Shown here piece after piece: positions 18,427 to 26,847 of a stretch of DNA of 64,000 nucleotides (within the stretch, counting starts at the first letter, position 1; every line of letters begins with the position of its first letter). The stretch comes from Burkholderiales bacterium (GTDB taxonomy: Bacteria > Pseudomonadota > Gammaproteobacteria > Burkholderiales > Ga0077523), in assembly GCA_022843925.1 (NCBI GenBank), contig JALHMS010000020.1, forward strand, positions 1 to 64,000, written 5' to 3'. The notes under the pieces are model-generated. The model was not told the origin of the DNA. It worked only from the letters and a program-made list of their open reading frames with translations, and searched no databases. The translations under genes were made by a program, and so were the position numbers.

Positions 18427-18753
18427 CTATCTCGTTCCCGGTGCGAACATCGCCTGAAGCGTCTGCAGTGTCGCCGTCAACGTGGCAGCTCGCAGGGCGC
18501 CCATTCGCTTGACGAGCCGGATACGGTCGAGGGTACGAATCTGATCGAGAACGATCAGGCCCTGCTTGCCCTGGAAGGTCACCGGGATGCGGAACCGCGC
18601 GGGGTGCGATCCGGTGGTCATCGGCGCGACGATGACCGTGCGCAGGTGATCGTTCATCTCGTTCGGCGAGATGACCACGCACGGGCGCGTCTTCTGGATC
18701 TCGCTTCCGACGGTGGGGTCCAGAGCGGCCAGCCAGATCTCGCCGGCCTTCAC
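18427..18753 (-). CDS. PemK/MazF-family toxin (endoribonuclease)
   Basis: A 108-residue toxin of the MazF fold. It begins MKAGEIWLAALDPTVGSEIQ with the conserved GEIW and GSEQ-like lead. RPCVVISPN and IVAPMTT form the beta-strand core, with the active-site Arg in TRPCVV and the Thr in MTTG. VLDQIRTLD completes the family signature. The length is typical. It overlaps the antitoxin gene by 4 bp (ATGA). It probably cleaves mRNA at short sites when released from its antitoxin. Confidence 0.93.
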   Translation of the reverse strand: MKAGEIWLAALDPTVGSEIQKTRPCVVISPNEMNDHLRTVIVAPMTTGSHPARFRIPVTFQGKQGLIVLDQIRTLDRIRLVKRMGALRAATLTATLQTLQAMFAPGTR

Positions 18754-18998
18754 CAGACGAGATCTCCGTCGGCCTCATTGCCGAACTCCGGCCAGACGAG
18801 GGCTTCGTCACCCGATGCCGCCACGCGCCTCGCGCCTTCTGCCCAGCCTTCGCGCGGATCGCGGTGCAGGGGGCGGATCTCGATGACGCCGTCGCGGACC
18901 TGCAGATCGGCTTTCCCCTCGAGACCCACCTGCGCCAGGATCGGCTTCGGAATGAGAACACCCTGTGAATTGCCCATCTTGCGGATGGAGACCTCCAT
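18750..18998 (-). CDS. MazE-like AbrB-fold antitoxin
   Basis: An 82-residue antitoxin. The N-terminal swapped-hairpin AbrB DNA-binding region is MEVSIRKMGNSQGVLIPKPI (1-20), with the NSQGV-IPK signature, and the acidic flexible C-terminus (EFGNEADGDLVW) would wrap the toxin. The start at 18998 has AAGGTGA 6 nt upstream. It precedes its toxin with a 4-bp overlap, the usual order for autoregulated pairs. The frame stays open upstream on the complement of a transposase relic, but that part is not antitoxin. Confidence 0.92.
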   Translation of the reverse strand: MEVSIRKMGNSQGVLIPKPILAQVGLEGKADLQVRDGVIEIRPLHRDPREGWAEGARRVAASGDEALVWPEFGNEADGDLVW

Positions 18999-19198
18999 GG
19001 CTGTCACCTTGACATCTCGTTGAAGTAAGCACAATGGTAGCACTGCAGGTCGGGCGATTGCATGCTCCTGTGCCGGGACCGAGTCACCGAAACCGACGTC
19101 ACCCGCCACCAGTTCAACGCCGCTGGCCGGCTCGCCCGCGCAGCGAGGCCCACGGTCCCGACCACGCCACTGCAGTCCAGGCGGGCGCCTCGCGCGCC

Positions 19199-19612
19199 GT
19201 TTGGCCCACATCGATCTGAACATGGTGCGTGCGGTGGATGGTCGCATCCGGATCAGCGGACACATCGCGGGTATGCGGAGATCCAGACGCCGCCCGCGTG
19301 CCACGACATCATCGATATCGATGCGGTTTGCGATCCTTTTGGGGTTCGGCGGCCGCGGCGAGCTTCAGGCGGCAGAGCGTGATGGGTAGACGAGTCGCTG
19401 TGATCGGAACGTCGCGCGCAGATGCGCGAACGGGCCGCCGCCATCGCCGTCTGCTCCACAGAGTTTGTAGAAAAAGTGAAGGCTGACCTCGCCATCGGGA
19501 TATCGGCGTCTCAGGAACCACGCGGTGTTCTGCGTGAGCCCGAAGCCGCTAACAGCCACGAAATGACCACTGGAAAAAGGCGTTCAAGCGATGAAAGCGC
19601 GCATTTCTGGGA
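19199..19612 (+). pseudogene. Decayed REP-associated tyrosine transposase (RAYT) fragment
   Basis: The C-terminal half of a TnpA-REP/Y1 transposase can be read by switching frames. AHIDLNMVRA appears near 19203, HPDQRTHRGYAEIQTPP follows in another frame (19247-19295), LLGFGGRGELQAAERD returns to the first frame (19335-19383), and WVDESL then STEFVEKVKADLAIG and VLREPE follow in the second frame (to about 19560). At least three frame changes and a TGA after WVDESL make it non-functional. The N-terminal HUH-like catalytic half is missing. RAYTs are the proteins believed to move REP sequences such as those at the left edge of this window. Confidence 0.85.
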
Positions 19613-19635
19613 TGAAGCGCGATGGAGATCAGGGG

Positions 19636-19653
19636 GTTGCGTAGGTCCGACCC
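19636..19653. repeat. 18-bp inverted repeat, left copy
   Basis: The sequence GTTGCGTAGGTCCGACCC occurs here and as its exact reverse complement at 21446-21463. The pair brackets the PEP-CTERM gene. It lies 24 bp after the transposase relic. The GGTCCGACC core resembles short palindromic elements that often accompany REP transposases. Confidence 0.75.
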
Positions 19654-19825
19654 GCAGAGGACCCCTCGCAACCGGGCAGCCATTGGGTTGGCCCCGGGCA
19701 GGTGCCGTTCGGGACCCCAGGAAGGACGGGCTACGATAGCGCGCGCCGGGGTCCGAGAGGCAACGACCCCTAGCGCGCCGACCGCTGGAAACGCAACTCA
19801 GCGCGCCCTCCTCACATCGTGCCGA

Positions 19826-20998
19826 CTAGACCTGCGCCATGGACCGGACGCGCCATCGGCAGTAGCTCGAGATGCCGACCAGACCTGCCACCATCAATGC
19901 CCAGGTACCTGGCTCCGGGATCACTTCGACAGTAACCGGTGTCATCGTCCCGGAGAACGTGCCGTCCGCCACGAAGGTGAGGGTGGTGACGAAGGCCAGT
20001 GGATCGTCCGGACTCAACCCGGCACTCGCTTCGATGCCCCGGACCGAGAAAGCCGACACCCCTCCCGCGAAGACGTGCTCGACGCCGCCGGCGATCGTGA
20101 GCGACTGGTCCAAGTAGGAAAGCTCGTAGAGGCCGTCACCGATGCCCTGCGGCAGCACGACGCTCGCGAACAGCGGATCGCCCTGTCCGATGGCGTAGTC
20201 GTAGCCTTCCACAACGATCGGGTCAATGAGGATGGGCACGCCGGCAGTCACGGGAATCGGCTGGAAGACGAAAGTTGGCTCGCCACCCGGGCCCGTGCCG
20301 ATGGTCGGCAAGAATACGCCCAGCGGGTCCAGGGCCCCCTGGAAGGGCACGAAAGTTACCGCCGTGAGCGAGCGTTGCGAGAACGTGGTGTCGAACACAT
20401 TGACCGCCAGCCGGTAGGTTTGACCGGCTTCCATGACGCCCTCGGGAATCTGAAACGACGTTGCCGAAGGGCCGAGTGGGACGTAGATCAGCACGTCTGT
20501 CGGTTCGGTAGTCAGCGGGTCGATAGTCAGGATGGAGAAGTCGACGCTACTGATATCCCTGCCGGTAGGCAATTGCCAAGTCATCAGGGGCGCCAAGCCA
20601 TTGCCGCTCACCACGATTGCATTGACGAAAGGCATCGGCACCGAAGACCAGAGCGGCGGTGTAGACACCGTGCGCGTGTGGGCGCCATTGGTCAGCTCGA
20701 GCGTCCATGCGCCGGTCGTGGCCGGGTCGAAAAGCGAGAAACCCTCGAGTTGCTGTGGGCAGCAGGTGAGCGGATACAGGGATCCGAAAACGCCGCCCTG
20801 CGAGAAAGTTCCGCTCGTGCCGCTGCTGGGCGACAGGTTCAACCCGCCAACTCCGAAGACATGGCCATCGCGGATCTGGTCGACCAGCCCGATCTGACGA
20901 TCACGGAAGTGGTAGGTGAAGTCGTAGGTGATCTCGGCTTGCGCGGAGGCAGTGCCGACCAATAACGCCGAGATCAGAGTGTTTCGAAGCACGCGCAT
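19826..20998 (-). CDS. PEP-CTERM sorting domain protein
   Basis: A 390-residue secreted protein of unknown function. The signal peptide covers about residues 1-21. The body is beta-rich and low in charge, without a recognised catalytic domain. The C-terminal sorting signal has VIPEPGTWALMVAGLVGI followed by basic residues, that is the PEP motif, a hydrophobic helix and an Arg-rich tail, recognised by exosortase and attached to exopolysaccharide. The start at 20998 has AAGGAGA 6 nt upstream. It lies inside the trpE-trpG interval, bracketed by 18-bp inverted repeats, 29 kb from the exopolysaccharide locus that should process it. Confidence 0.9.
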   Translation of the reverse strand: MRVLRNTLISALLVGTASAQAEITYDFTYHFRDRQIGLVDQIRDGHVFGVGGLNLSPSSGTSGTFSQGGVFGSLYPLTCCPQQLEGFSLFDPATTGAWTLELTNGAHTRTVSTPPLWSSVPMPFVNAIVVSGNGLAPLMTWQLPTGRDISSVDFSILTIDPLTTEPTDVLIYVPLGPSATSFQIPEGVMEAGQTYRLAVNVFDTTFSQRSLTAVTFVPFQGALDPLGVFLPTIGTGPGGEPTFVFQPIPVTAGVPILIDPIVVEGYDYAIGQGDPLFASVVLPQGIGDGLYELSYLDQSLTIAGGVEHVFAGGVSAFSVRGIEASAGLSPDDPLAFVTTLTFVADGTFSGTMTPVTVEVIPEPGTWALMVAGLVGISSYCRWRVRSMAQV

Positions 20999-21358
20999 GC
21001 TGGTCTCCTTAGTTGAGTGCCGAGGCGTCGCTACGCTCGACGTAAATTCTTCTATGGGCGCTTACTTGGCTTGACGAACCGCAAGGGAAGCATGACCGAA
21101 AGCTGGCATGTCATCCTTCGCGGCCGATACGTTCAATCCTGACGAAACCGAACGAACCTGCTAAAAGGATCGACATTGGGATGCTTGTTGTCAAGATAGA
21201 TAGAGAGAGCCGTTTCACCGCTGTCAGCGAGTCTCGGGGTCGGACCCATACCAGCTAGGGATCTTCCCAAGGAAACCGTCTCCGGCGCCCTCGCTTGGTG
21301 GAACAGAACCGCACAAAGCATGGTGTCAGGTCCTGCACTCGAGCCTCTCTCCCCTTGG

Positions 21359-21645
21359 CGTCCGTCACCACCGCCTACACCTACGACGCCGCCGACCGCC
21401 CGACCCTGATCACCGACTCGGTGGGCGGCGCCATCGTCGCCCCGGGGTCGGACCTACGCAACAACATGATTCCTTGGAAGAGCGCTGTCTAAAGGCCTCG
21501 CTTTCTCCGCTTAAAGCACTGTTTTTGGTGCCCGAATGCGCCCTCGAGCACGGCGGCGCCACCGCCGCCTACACCTGCGATGCCGGTGACCGCCCGACCC
21601 GGATCACCGACTCGGTGGGCGGCACGATCACGCGCACCGGCGACG
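21359..21645 (+). pseudogene. Rhs/YD-repeat fragments (two copies)
   Basis: Two short pieces encode the same YD-repeat phrase. Copy 1 (about 21359-21440) reads TTAYTYDAADRPTLITDSVG. Copy 2 (about 21556-21645) reads TAAYTCDAGDRPTRITDSVG and then GTITRTGDGHG. They are separated by about 115 bp of unrelated sequence and neither continues into a long Rhs shell. They are remnants of an Rhs/RHS-repeat polymorphic toxin or wall protein, left after deletion or gene conversion. The rest of 20999-21881 holds the PEP-CTERM promoter side and a second relic. Confidence 0.75.
21446..21463. repeat. 18-bp inverted repeat, right copy
   Basis: GGGTCGGACCTACGCAAC, the exact reverse complement of 19636-19653. 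It directly follows the first Rhs fragment. A related GGGGTCGGACC occurs once more at 21236-21246. Confidence 0.75.
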
Positions 21646-21722
21646 GCCACGGATGGATTCAGCTCGCGAACGCGCCGAGCACGAACGCAATCACCACCCC
21701 GAAGACGTCCACCACTTCCGGA

Positions 21723-21855
21723 TCAGGACAGTTCGATGACCGGGCATTCCTAGTCTGCCGATTCGAGAAGCCCCAGCCCGAGTTCCCGGTGAACCTCGAT
21801 CGCCGCGCCGATCACAGCCTGAGTCAGGGAATCCCTCGGTGTCTCTGTGGTTCAT
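21723..21855 (-). pseudogene. Truncated GxxExxY-type protein relic
   Basis: On the minus strand an ATG at 21855 gives MNHRDTEG. After a single frame shift the reading becomes LTQAVIGAAIEVHRELGLGL followed by LESAD, a TAG stop, then ECPVIELS and a TGA. This is the recognisable N-terminus of the GxxExxY (PD-(D/E)XK-like) protein family, broken by a frameshift, a nonsense codon and truncation. Its ATG lies 27 bp before the trpE stop codon, so it overlaps nothing functional. Confidence 0.75.
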
Positions 21856-21881
21856 GCGCTTGTCCCGGCAAACCGATCGAG

Positions 21882-23360
21882 TCACGCATGTCGTCCACCG
21901 AACAACCCGGCCTGCGCCATCTCGGCCGCACGAAGGATCGCGCGCGCCTTGTTCTGCGTTTCAGTCCATTCGCTCGCCGGGACGGAGTCGGCGACGATGC
22001 CTGCACCGGCCTGCACGAACAGGCGACCGTCCTTGATGACGGCGGTGCGGATGGCGATCGCGAGGTCCATGTCGCCGTTGAAACCGAGGTAGCCGACGGC
22101 GCCGGCATAGATGCCGCGCTTCGACGGCTCCAGCTCGTCGATGATCTCCATCGCCCGCACCTTCGGCGCACCACTTACCGTACCAGCCGGGAAGGTCGCG
22201 CGGAGGACGGCGATGGCATCCAGCCCCGGTTTCAGCGTCCCCTCGACGTTCGAGACGATGTGCATCACGTGGGAGTACCGCTCGACGTTCATGTTCTCCG
22301 TGACGCGCACGGTGCCGGTCTTGGCGACGCGACCGAGGTCGTTGCGGCCGAGGTCCATGAGCATCACGTGCTCGGCGCGCTCCTTCGGATCGGCGAGCAG
22401 CTCCTGCTCCAGCGCGAGGTCCTGCTCCCGCGTGGCGCCGCGCGCCCGCGTGCCGGCGATCGGCCGCACGGTGACTGCCGTGCCTTCGAGCCGCACCAGG
22501 ATCTCGGGACTCGCGCCCACGACGTGGAAGCCGCCCATGTCGTAATAGAACATGTACGGCGACGGGTTCAGCGCCCGCAGAGCGCGATACAGCGACAGCG
22601 GCGAGGCAGGATACGGATGCGACAGACGCTGCGAGAGCACGACCTGCATGATGTCGCCGTCGAAGACGTACTGCTTGGCGCGCTCGACCGCCTCGATGAA
22701 CGCATCCTCGCTGAACTCCGACTGCGGCACGGCCGGCGGCGCAGGGACCTCGGCCGGCATGGCGACGGGCTGGCGCAGCGCCTGCAGCAGGACGTTAAGC
22801 TGCATGCGCGCTTCGGCGTAGGCGCCATCCACCCGCGGATCGGCGTACACCACGAGATAGAGACGGCCGGAGAGGTTGTCGACCACCGCCAGACGATCCG
22901 AGAGCAGCAGCAGGATGTCGGGGCAACCCAGGACGTCCGGCTTGTCGGCCTGCGACACGCGCTTCTCGATGTAGCGCACGGTGTCGTAGCCGAAGTAGCC
23001 GACGAGCCCGCCCGCGAACCGCGGCAGATCGGGAATCGCGGGCGCCTTGAACCGCGCGTGCGATTGGCGGACCCATTCGAGCGGATCCTCCTGCTCGGTC
23101 TGCGACAGCAGCGTGTTGCCGCGGTACTCGCTGCACACGCGGCCACGCACTTCGAAGCGCAGCTCGGCGGGGAGCCCGATGAACGAGTAGCGGCCGAAGC
23201 GCTCGCCGCCCTGCACGGATTCCAGCAGGTACGAGTACGGGCGGTTGCCGAGCTTGAGATAGACGGAGAGCGGGGTGTCGAGATCCGCGAGGGTCTCGAG
23301 GACCACGGGGACGCGGTTATAGCCTTCGGCGGCGTACTGCTTGAAATCCTGTTCGGTCAT
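21882..23360 (-). CDS. trpE: Anthranilate synthase component I
   Basis: A 492-residue chorismate-utilising enzyme making anthranilate with TrpG. The tryptophan feedback site [18 protein letters not shown] starts at residue 45, so allosteric inhibition is likely retained. The catalytic domain (about 220-480) has [39 protein letters not shown] and the closing [10 protein letters not shown]. Length and motifs are complete. It is separated from trpG by the accessory island and lies 223 bp downstream of gph. Confidence 0.97.
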   Translation of the reverse strand: MTEQDFKQYAAEGYNRVPVVLETLADLDTPLSVYLKLGNRPYSYLLESVQGGERFGRYSFIGLPAELRFEVRGRVCSEYRGNTLLSQTEQEDPLEWVRQSHARFKAPAIPDLPRFAGGLVGYFGYDTVRYIEKRVSQADKPDVLGCPDILLLLSDRLAVVDNLSGRLYLVVYADPRVDGAYAEARMQLNVLLQALRQPVAMPAEVPAPPAVPQSEFSEDAFIEAVERAKQYVFDGDIMQVVLSQRLSHPYPASPLSLYRALRALNPSPYMFYYDMGGFHVVGASPEILVRLEGTAVTVRPIAGTRARGATREQDLALEQELLADPKERAEHVMLMDLGRNDLGRVAKTGTVRVTENMNVERYSHVMHIVSNVEGTLKPGLDAIAVLRATFPAGTVSGAPKVRAMEIIDELEPSKRGIYAGAVGYLGFNGDMDLAIAIRTAVIKDGRLFVQAGAGIVADSVPASEWTETQNKARAILRAAEMAQAGLFGGRHA

Positions 23361-23583
23361 GACAGCTCCGGGAGGGCATCCGGTGGAAGGGCATGGTGTG
23401 CGGGCGCGGTGTCGTCGCGCGCGACGGGCATCGGTCTAGGGTCGCCAGGGACGCCAGCGATGATCGATGCGGTCCAAGCCTTTGCGGGAATCCTGCGGCG
23501 GGAGCTTCATGCCGGGAGCTTCATTCGAATGATCGGTACGTGCCGTCGGGATGCGACCGCGGCGCTCGCTTCCCCGGACCTGC

Positions 23584-24285
23584 TCATTCCGGATGCAGTC
23601 CGAGCGCCACGCTCAGGATGTCGGGGACTATAGCATCCGCCCCCAGCGATCGCACATCGAGCCCGCCGGTGTAGCCATAGGGCACGCAGACGACGGGGCA
23701 GCCCGCCGCAAGACCCGCCGCGACGTCGTTCGCGGAGTCGCCGACCACCAGCAGGCCCGAGGGGACGATGCCGAAACGTTCGCAGCAATGGAGGATCGGC
23801 AGGGGGTCGGGCTTCTTCTTCGCGAGCGAATCGCCCCCGAGCACGAGATCGAACGCGCCGGCGCCGAAGTGCGCATCGAGCAGCGGGCGGGCGAAGCGCT
23901 CGGCCTTGTTGGTCACGACCGCGAGCTTGAACCCGGCGCGACGCAGGCGGCCGATGCCGTCCACCGCGCCAGGGTATGGGCGGGTCCGCACGTCGAGCCG
24001 TTCGAAATAGCGCGCCTGGAAGATGCGATCGGCGCCCTCGAACAAGTGCGCCTCGGGCTCGGCTTCCCGCGTACCCGTCAGCAACCGCTTCACCAGTTTC
24101 GGGATGCCGTCACCGATGTATGAACGCACGACGGCCTCGTCGACGACGGGCCGGCCGAGCTCGGAGAGCATCGCGTTGCCGGCGTCGGCGATGTCGGGAA
24201 GCGTGTCGAGCAGCGTGCCGTCGAGGTCGAACGCGACGCCGCGGATGCAGCCTGAAGCGGCGAGCTGCCGAAGATAGTCGCTCAA
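23584..24285 (-). CDS. gph: Phosphoglycolate phosphatase
   Basis: A 233-residue HAD-superfamily phosphatase that removes 2-phosphoglycolate. The nucleophile and general acid are Asp20 and Asp22 in [10 protein letters not shown]. Motif II is VVTNKAERF. Motif III/IV spans KKKPDPLPI and VVGDSANDV. The best start is TTG at 24285, whose TTGA overlaps the rpe stop by 4 bp. No ATG precedes motif I in the frame. The rpe-gph-trpE order is the standard betaproteobacterial arrangement. Confidence 0.93.
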   Translation of the reverse strand: MSDYLRQLAASGCIRGVAFDLDGTLLDTLPDIADAGNAMLSELGRPVVDEAVVRSYIGDGIPKLVKRLLTGTREAEPEAHLFEGADRIFQARYFERLDVRTRPYPGAVDGIGRLRRAGFKLAVVTNKAERFARPLLDAHFGAGAFDLVLGGDSLAKKKPDPLPILHCCERFGIVPSGLLVVGDSANDVAAGLAAGCPVVCVPYGYTGGLDVRSLGADAIVPDILSVALGLHPE

Positions 24286-24962
24286 GACTTCGTGCCCCCG
24301 ACCGGGACGCCGGCCAGTTCCGCCCGCATCCTCGCGATCGTCGCGACGTAGTCCGGCGTGCCGAAGATGGCGGAACCGGCGACGAACGTGTCGGCGCCCG
24401 CCTTCGCGACGGCGGCGATGTTGTCGACCTTCACGCCACCGTCGACCTCCAGCCAGATGTCGCGCCCGCTCGCCGCGATGCGTTCGCGCACGAGGCGCAC
24501 CTTGTCGAGCGCGGACGCAATGAACGACTGCCCGCCGAAGCCCGGGTTCACCGACATGATCAGGATGAGGTCCAGGCGGTCCATCACGTGATCGAGATGG
24601 TGCAGCGGCGTGGCAGGGTTGAAGACGAGACCGGCCTTGCAGCCGCAGTCGCGGATGAGCGAGAGGGTGCGGTCCACGTGCTCGGACGCTTCGGGATGGA
24701 ACGAGATGATGCTCGCGCCGGCCTTCGCGAAATCCGGGACGATGCGGTCGACGGGTTTCACCATCAGGTGGACGTCGATGGGCGCTGTCGTGACCCGCCG
24801 CACGGCCTCGCACACCATCGGACCGATGGTGAGGTTGGGTACGTAGTGGTTGTCCATCACGTCGAAGTGGACGACGTCGGCACCGGCGGCCAGGACGTTC
24901 GTGACCTCCTCGCCAAGCCGCGCGAAATCGGCCGACAGGATGCTGGGAGCGATGCGGTACAT
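24282..24962 (-). CDS. rpe: Ribulose-phosphate 3-epimerase
   Basis: A 226-residue TIM barrel interconverting ribulose 5-phosphate and xylulose 5-phosphate. It begins [20 protein letters not shown]. Metal ligands lie in [13 protein letters not shown] and DVHLMV. The phosphate site is [12 protein letters not shown], and [10 protein letters not shown] and VAGSAIFG close the barrel. It is the first gene of rpe-gph-trpE and is divergent from apaG across 78 bp, where the promoter of this part of the trp operon probably lies. Confidence 0.97.
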   Translation of the reverse strand: MYRIAPSILSADFARLGEEVTNVLAAGADVVHFDVMDNHYVPNLTIGPMVCEAVRRVTTAPIDVHLMVKPVDRIVPDFAKAGASIISFHPEASEHVDRTLSLIRDCGCKAGLVFNPATPLHHLDHVMDRLDLILIMSVNPGFGGQSFIASALDKVRLVRERIAASGRDIWLEVDGGVKVDNIAAVAKAGADTFVAGSAIFGTPDYVATIARMRAELAGVPVGGTKS

Positions 24963-25040
24963 GGGGCCGTCTCGAAGGGAAACGCGCGGATTCTAAACGG
25001 CGCGGTTGAGCGCGCCTGCGCTTTCGGGTGGAATACGCGC

Positions 25041-25424
25041 ATGGACTCCCAGAAAAACTACGAGATCACCGTGACCGCGGTCGCGCAGTACGTGGCCGAC
25101 CAGTCCGACGAAGTCGAAGGCCGCTACGTCTTCGCGTACACGATCAACATCCGCAACACCGGCACCGTGGCCGCCAAGCTGCTGTCCCGCCACTGGGTCA
25201 TCACCGACGCGACCAACAAGACCCAGGAGGTGCGCGGCGAGGGTGTGGTGGGCGAGCAGCCCTTCCTGCGCCCCGGCGAATCGTTCGAGTACACGAGCGG
25301 CGCCGCGATCCTCACGCCGGTCGGGACGATGCGGGGCAGCTATCAGATGCAGGCGGAGGATGGCACCGCCTTCGAGGCGCCGATCGCGGAGTTCATCCTG
25401 TCGATGCCCCGCGTGCTGCATTGA
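25041..25424 (+). CDS. apaG: ApaG protein
   Basis: A 127-residue ApaG (DUF525) fibronectin-III-like fold. It carries FAYTINIRNTG, LLSRHWVITDA, VRGEGVVGEQP and the closing YTSGAAILTPVGTMRGSY. ApaG is linked to Ap4A metabolism and to tolerance phenotypes, but its reaction is not established. The start at 25041 gives the usual MDSQKNYEITV. Confidence 0.95.
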   Translation: MDSQKNYEITVTAVAQYVADQSDEVEGRYVFAYTINIRNTGTVAAKLLSRHWVITDATNKTQEVRGEGVVGEQPFLRPGESFEYTSGAAILTPVGTMRGSYQMQAEDGTAFEAPIAEFILSMPRVLH

Positions 25425-25428
25425 ACCC

Positions 25429-25545
25429 TCACGGGTCGTCGCGGCGATCCCCCGGCGGATCCTGACGCTTCTTGGGCCAGGTCCACCAGACGATGAACAG
25501 GCCGATGGCAAGCGCCACACCGGCCTCCAGAAGAATCCATCCCAT
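25429..25545 (-). CDS. Small single-helix membrane protein
   Basis: A 38-residue protein of the form MGWILLEAGVALAIGLFIVWW then TWPKKRQDPP and an acidic/basic tail. One membrane helix (about 3-21) ends in a tryptophan cluster, and a positively charged tail would face the cytoplasm. The start at 25545 has GAGAGGA 5 nt upstream. Its stop is 5 bp beyond the apaG stop, tail to tail. Similar tiny proteins are seen next to apaG or mltA in betaproteobacteria, but no function is known. Its start codon shares a CATG with the proposed mltA start. Confidence 0.65.
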   Translation of the reverse strand: MGWILLEAGVALAIGLFIVWWTWPKKRQDPPGDRRDDP

Positions 25546-26830
25546 GCCGTCCTCTCTACAGGGCATCGATGGCGCCCTGACACGCCACGGTAGCGGACGT
25601 TCCCGCATCCGTCACGCCGTCGCGGCGACGGTGGTGCTCGCCGCGATGGCGATCAGCGGCTGCGCCCAGCCTCACCGGCGGCCGGACGCACCGGGCAAGG
25701 CGGCGCCCGAGGCGCCGGTCGTCGTCGAGAAGTCCGCACCGTGCATCTGCCCGCCCGCCCCCCAACCCGCCCCGGTCGACACCGCTCCGGCGAAGGCGCG
25801 GCTCGAGCCCGCCAGTTTCGAGGCTCTGCCCGGGTGGGCGGACGATGACATCGGCGCCGCGTTCGGCGCCTTCGTGGAAGGCTGCACCGCGCTGCGGACG
25901 CAGCCTCGCTGGAGCGACATCTGCAATCGGGCGACCGGCCTGGCGGCCGCGGATGCCGACGCCATCCGCGCCTTCTTCGAGACGGGCTTCGTCCCGCACC
26001 GCGTGGTGGGCCCCGATCCCGAGGCGCCTGGTCTCCTCACCGGATACTACGAGCCCCTCCTGCAAGGCAGCCGCACGCCCGACGCGCGGTTCCGGCATCC
26101 GATCTTCGCCGCGCCGGACGACCTCATCACGGTGGACTTGTCCGGCGTGGCGCCGGATACCCGGAACATCCGTCTGCGGGGCCGACTGCAGGGACGCAAG
26201 CTCGTGCCCTACTGGTCCCGCGCCGAGATCGAGGAGGGCAAAGCGCGGCTCTCGGGCCGCGAGTTGGTCTGGGTCGAGGACGCCGTCGAACTCTTCTTCC
26301 TGCAGGTGCAGGGGTCCGGTCGCGTGCGCCTGCCGGACGGCGGCACCGTCAGGGTCGGGTACGCCGACCAGAACGGGCACCCGTACCGATCCATCGGACG
26401 CGTCCTCGTCGACCGTGGCGAGCTGCCGCTCGAGAAGGCCTCCATGCAGGGGATCAAGGCGTGGGGTCAGGCGAACCCATCGCGCCTCGCCGCACTGCTC
26501 GCCGAGAACCCGTCGTACGTCTTCTTCCGCGAACTGCCTGCCGGTGACGGCGGACCGATCGGAGCGCTCGGAATCCCGCTGACGCCCGGACGCAGCATCG
26601 CGGTGGATCCCAACGTCGTGCCGCTCGGGGCACCGGTGTTCGTTTCGACGACCTGGCCGAACAGCCCGCGCCCGCTCGACCGACTGGTCATGGCGCAGGA
26701 CACCGGCGGGGCGATCCGCGGCGCCGTGCGGGCAGACTTCTTCTGGGGGTTCGGCGCCGACGCGGGCGAACTGGCCGGCCGCATGCGCCAGCCGCTGAAG
26801 ATGTGGGTGCTGCTGCCGCGCGAGCCCTGA
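25544..26830 (+). CDS. mltA: Membrane-bound lytic murein transglycosylase A
   Basis: A 428-residue outer-membrane lipoprotein that cleaves peptidoglycan to 1,6-anhydro products. The signal ends at the lipobox AISGC with Cys40. The MltA domain (about 150-330) has GYYEPLLQGSR and VQGSGRVRLPDG. The C-terminal 3D domain (about 345-415) has IAVDPNVVPLG and MAQDTGGAIRG with the catalytic Asp, and ends FFWGFGADA. The start is uncertain: the ATG at 25544 gives a long n-region, and a shorter product is possible from an unrecognised non-ATG codon. Confidence 0.92.
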   Translation: MPSSLQGIDGALTRHGSGRSRIRHAVAATVVLAAMAISGCAQPHRRPDAPGKAAPEAPVVVEKSAPCICPPAPQPAPVDTAPAKARLEPASFEALPGWADDDIGAAFGAFVEGCTALRTQPRWSDICNRATGLAAADADAIRAFFETGFVPHRVVGPDPEAPGLLTGYYEPLLQGSRTPDARFRHPIFAAPDDLITVDLSGVAPDTRNIRLRGRLQGRKLVPYWSRAEIEEGKARLSGRELVWVEDAVELFFLQVQGSGRVRLPDGGTVRVGYADQNGHPYRSIGRVLVDRGELPLEKASMQGIKAWGQANPSRLAALLAENPSYVFFRELPAGDGGPIGALGIPLTPGRSIAVDPNVVPLGAPVFVSTTWPNSPRPLDRLVMAQDTGGAIRGAVRADFFWGFGADAGELAGRMRQPLKMWVLLPREP

Positions 26831-26847
26831 CGTAGCTCGTGCGCCCG

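Noticed and set aside
21133-21321. 62-codon minus frame with MGPTPRLADSGETA
   Set aside because: No ribosome site, no homology recognised, and it lies among decayed fragments.
18099-23583. Search for a trp leader peptide and attenuator before trpE or trpG
   Set aside because: No short ORF with tandem Trp codons followed by alternate hairpins was seen. Feedback at TrpE (LLES site) is the visible control.
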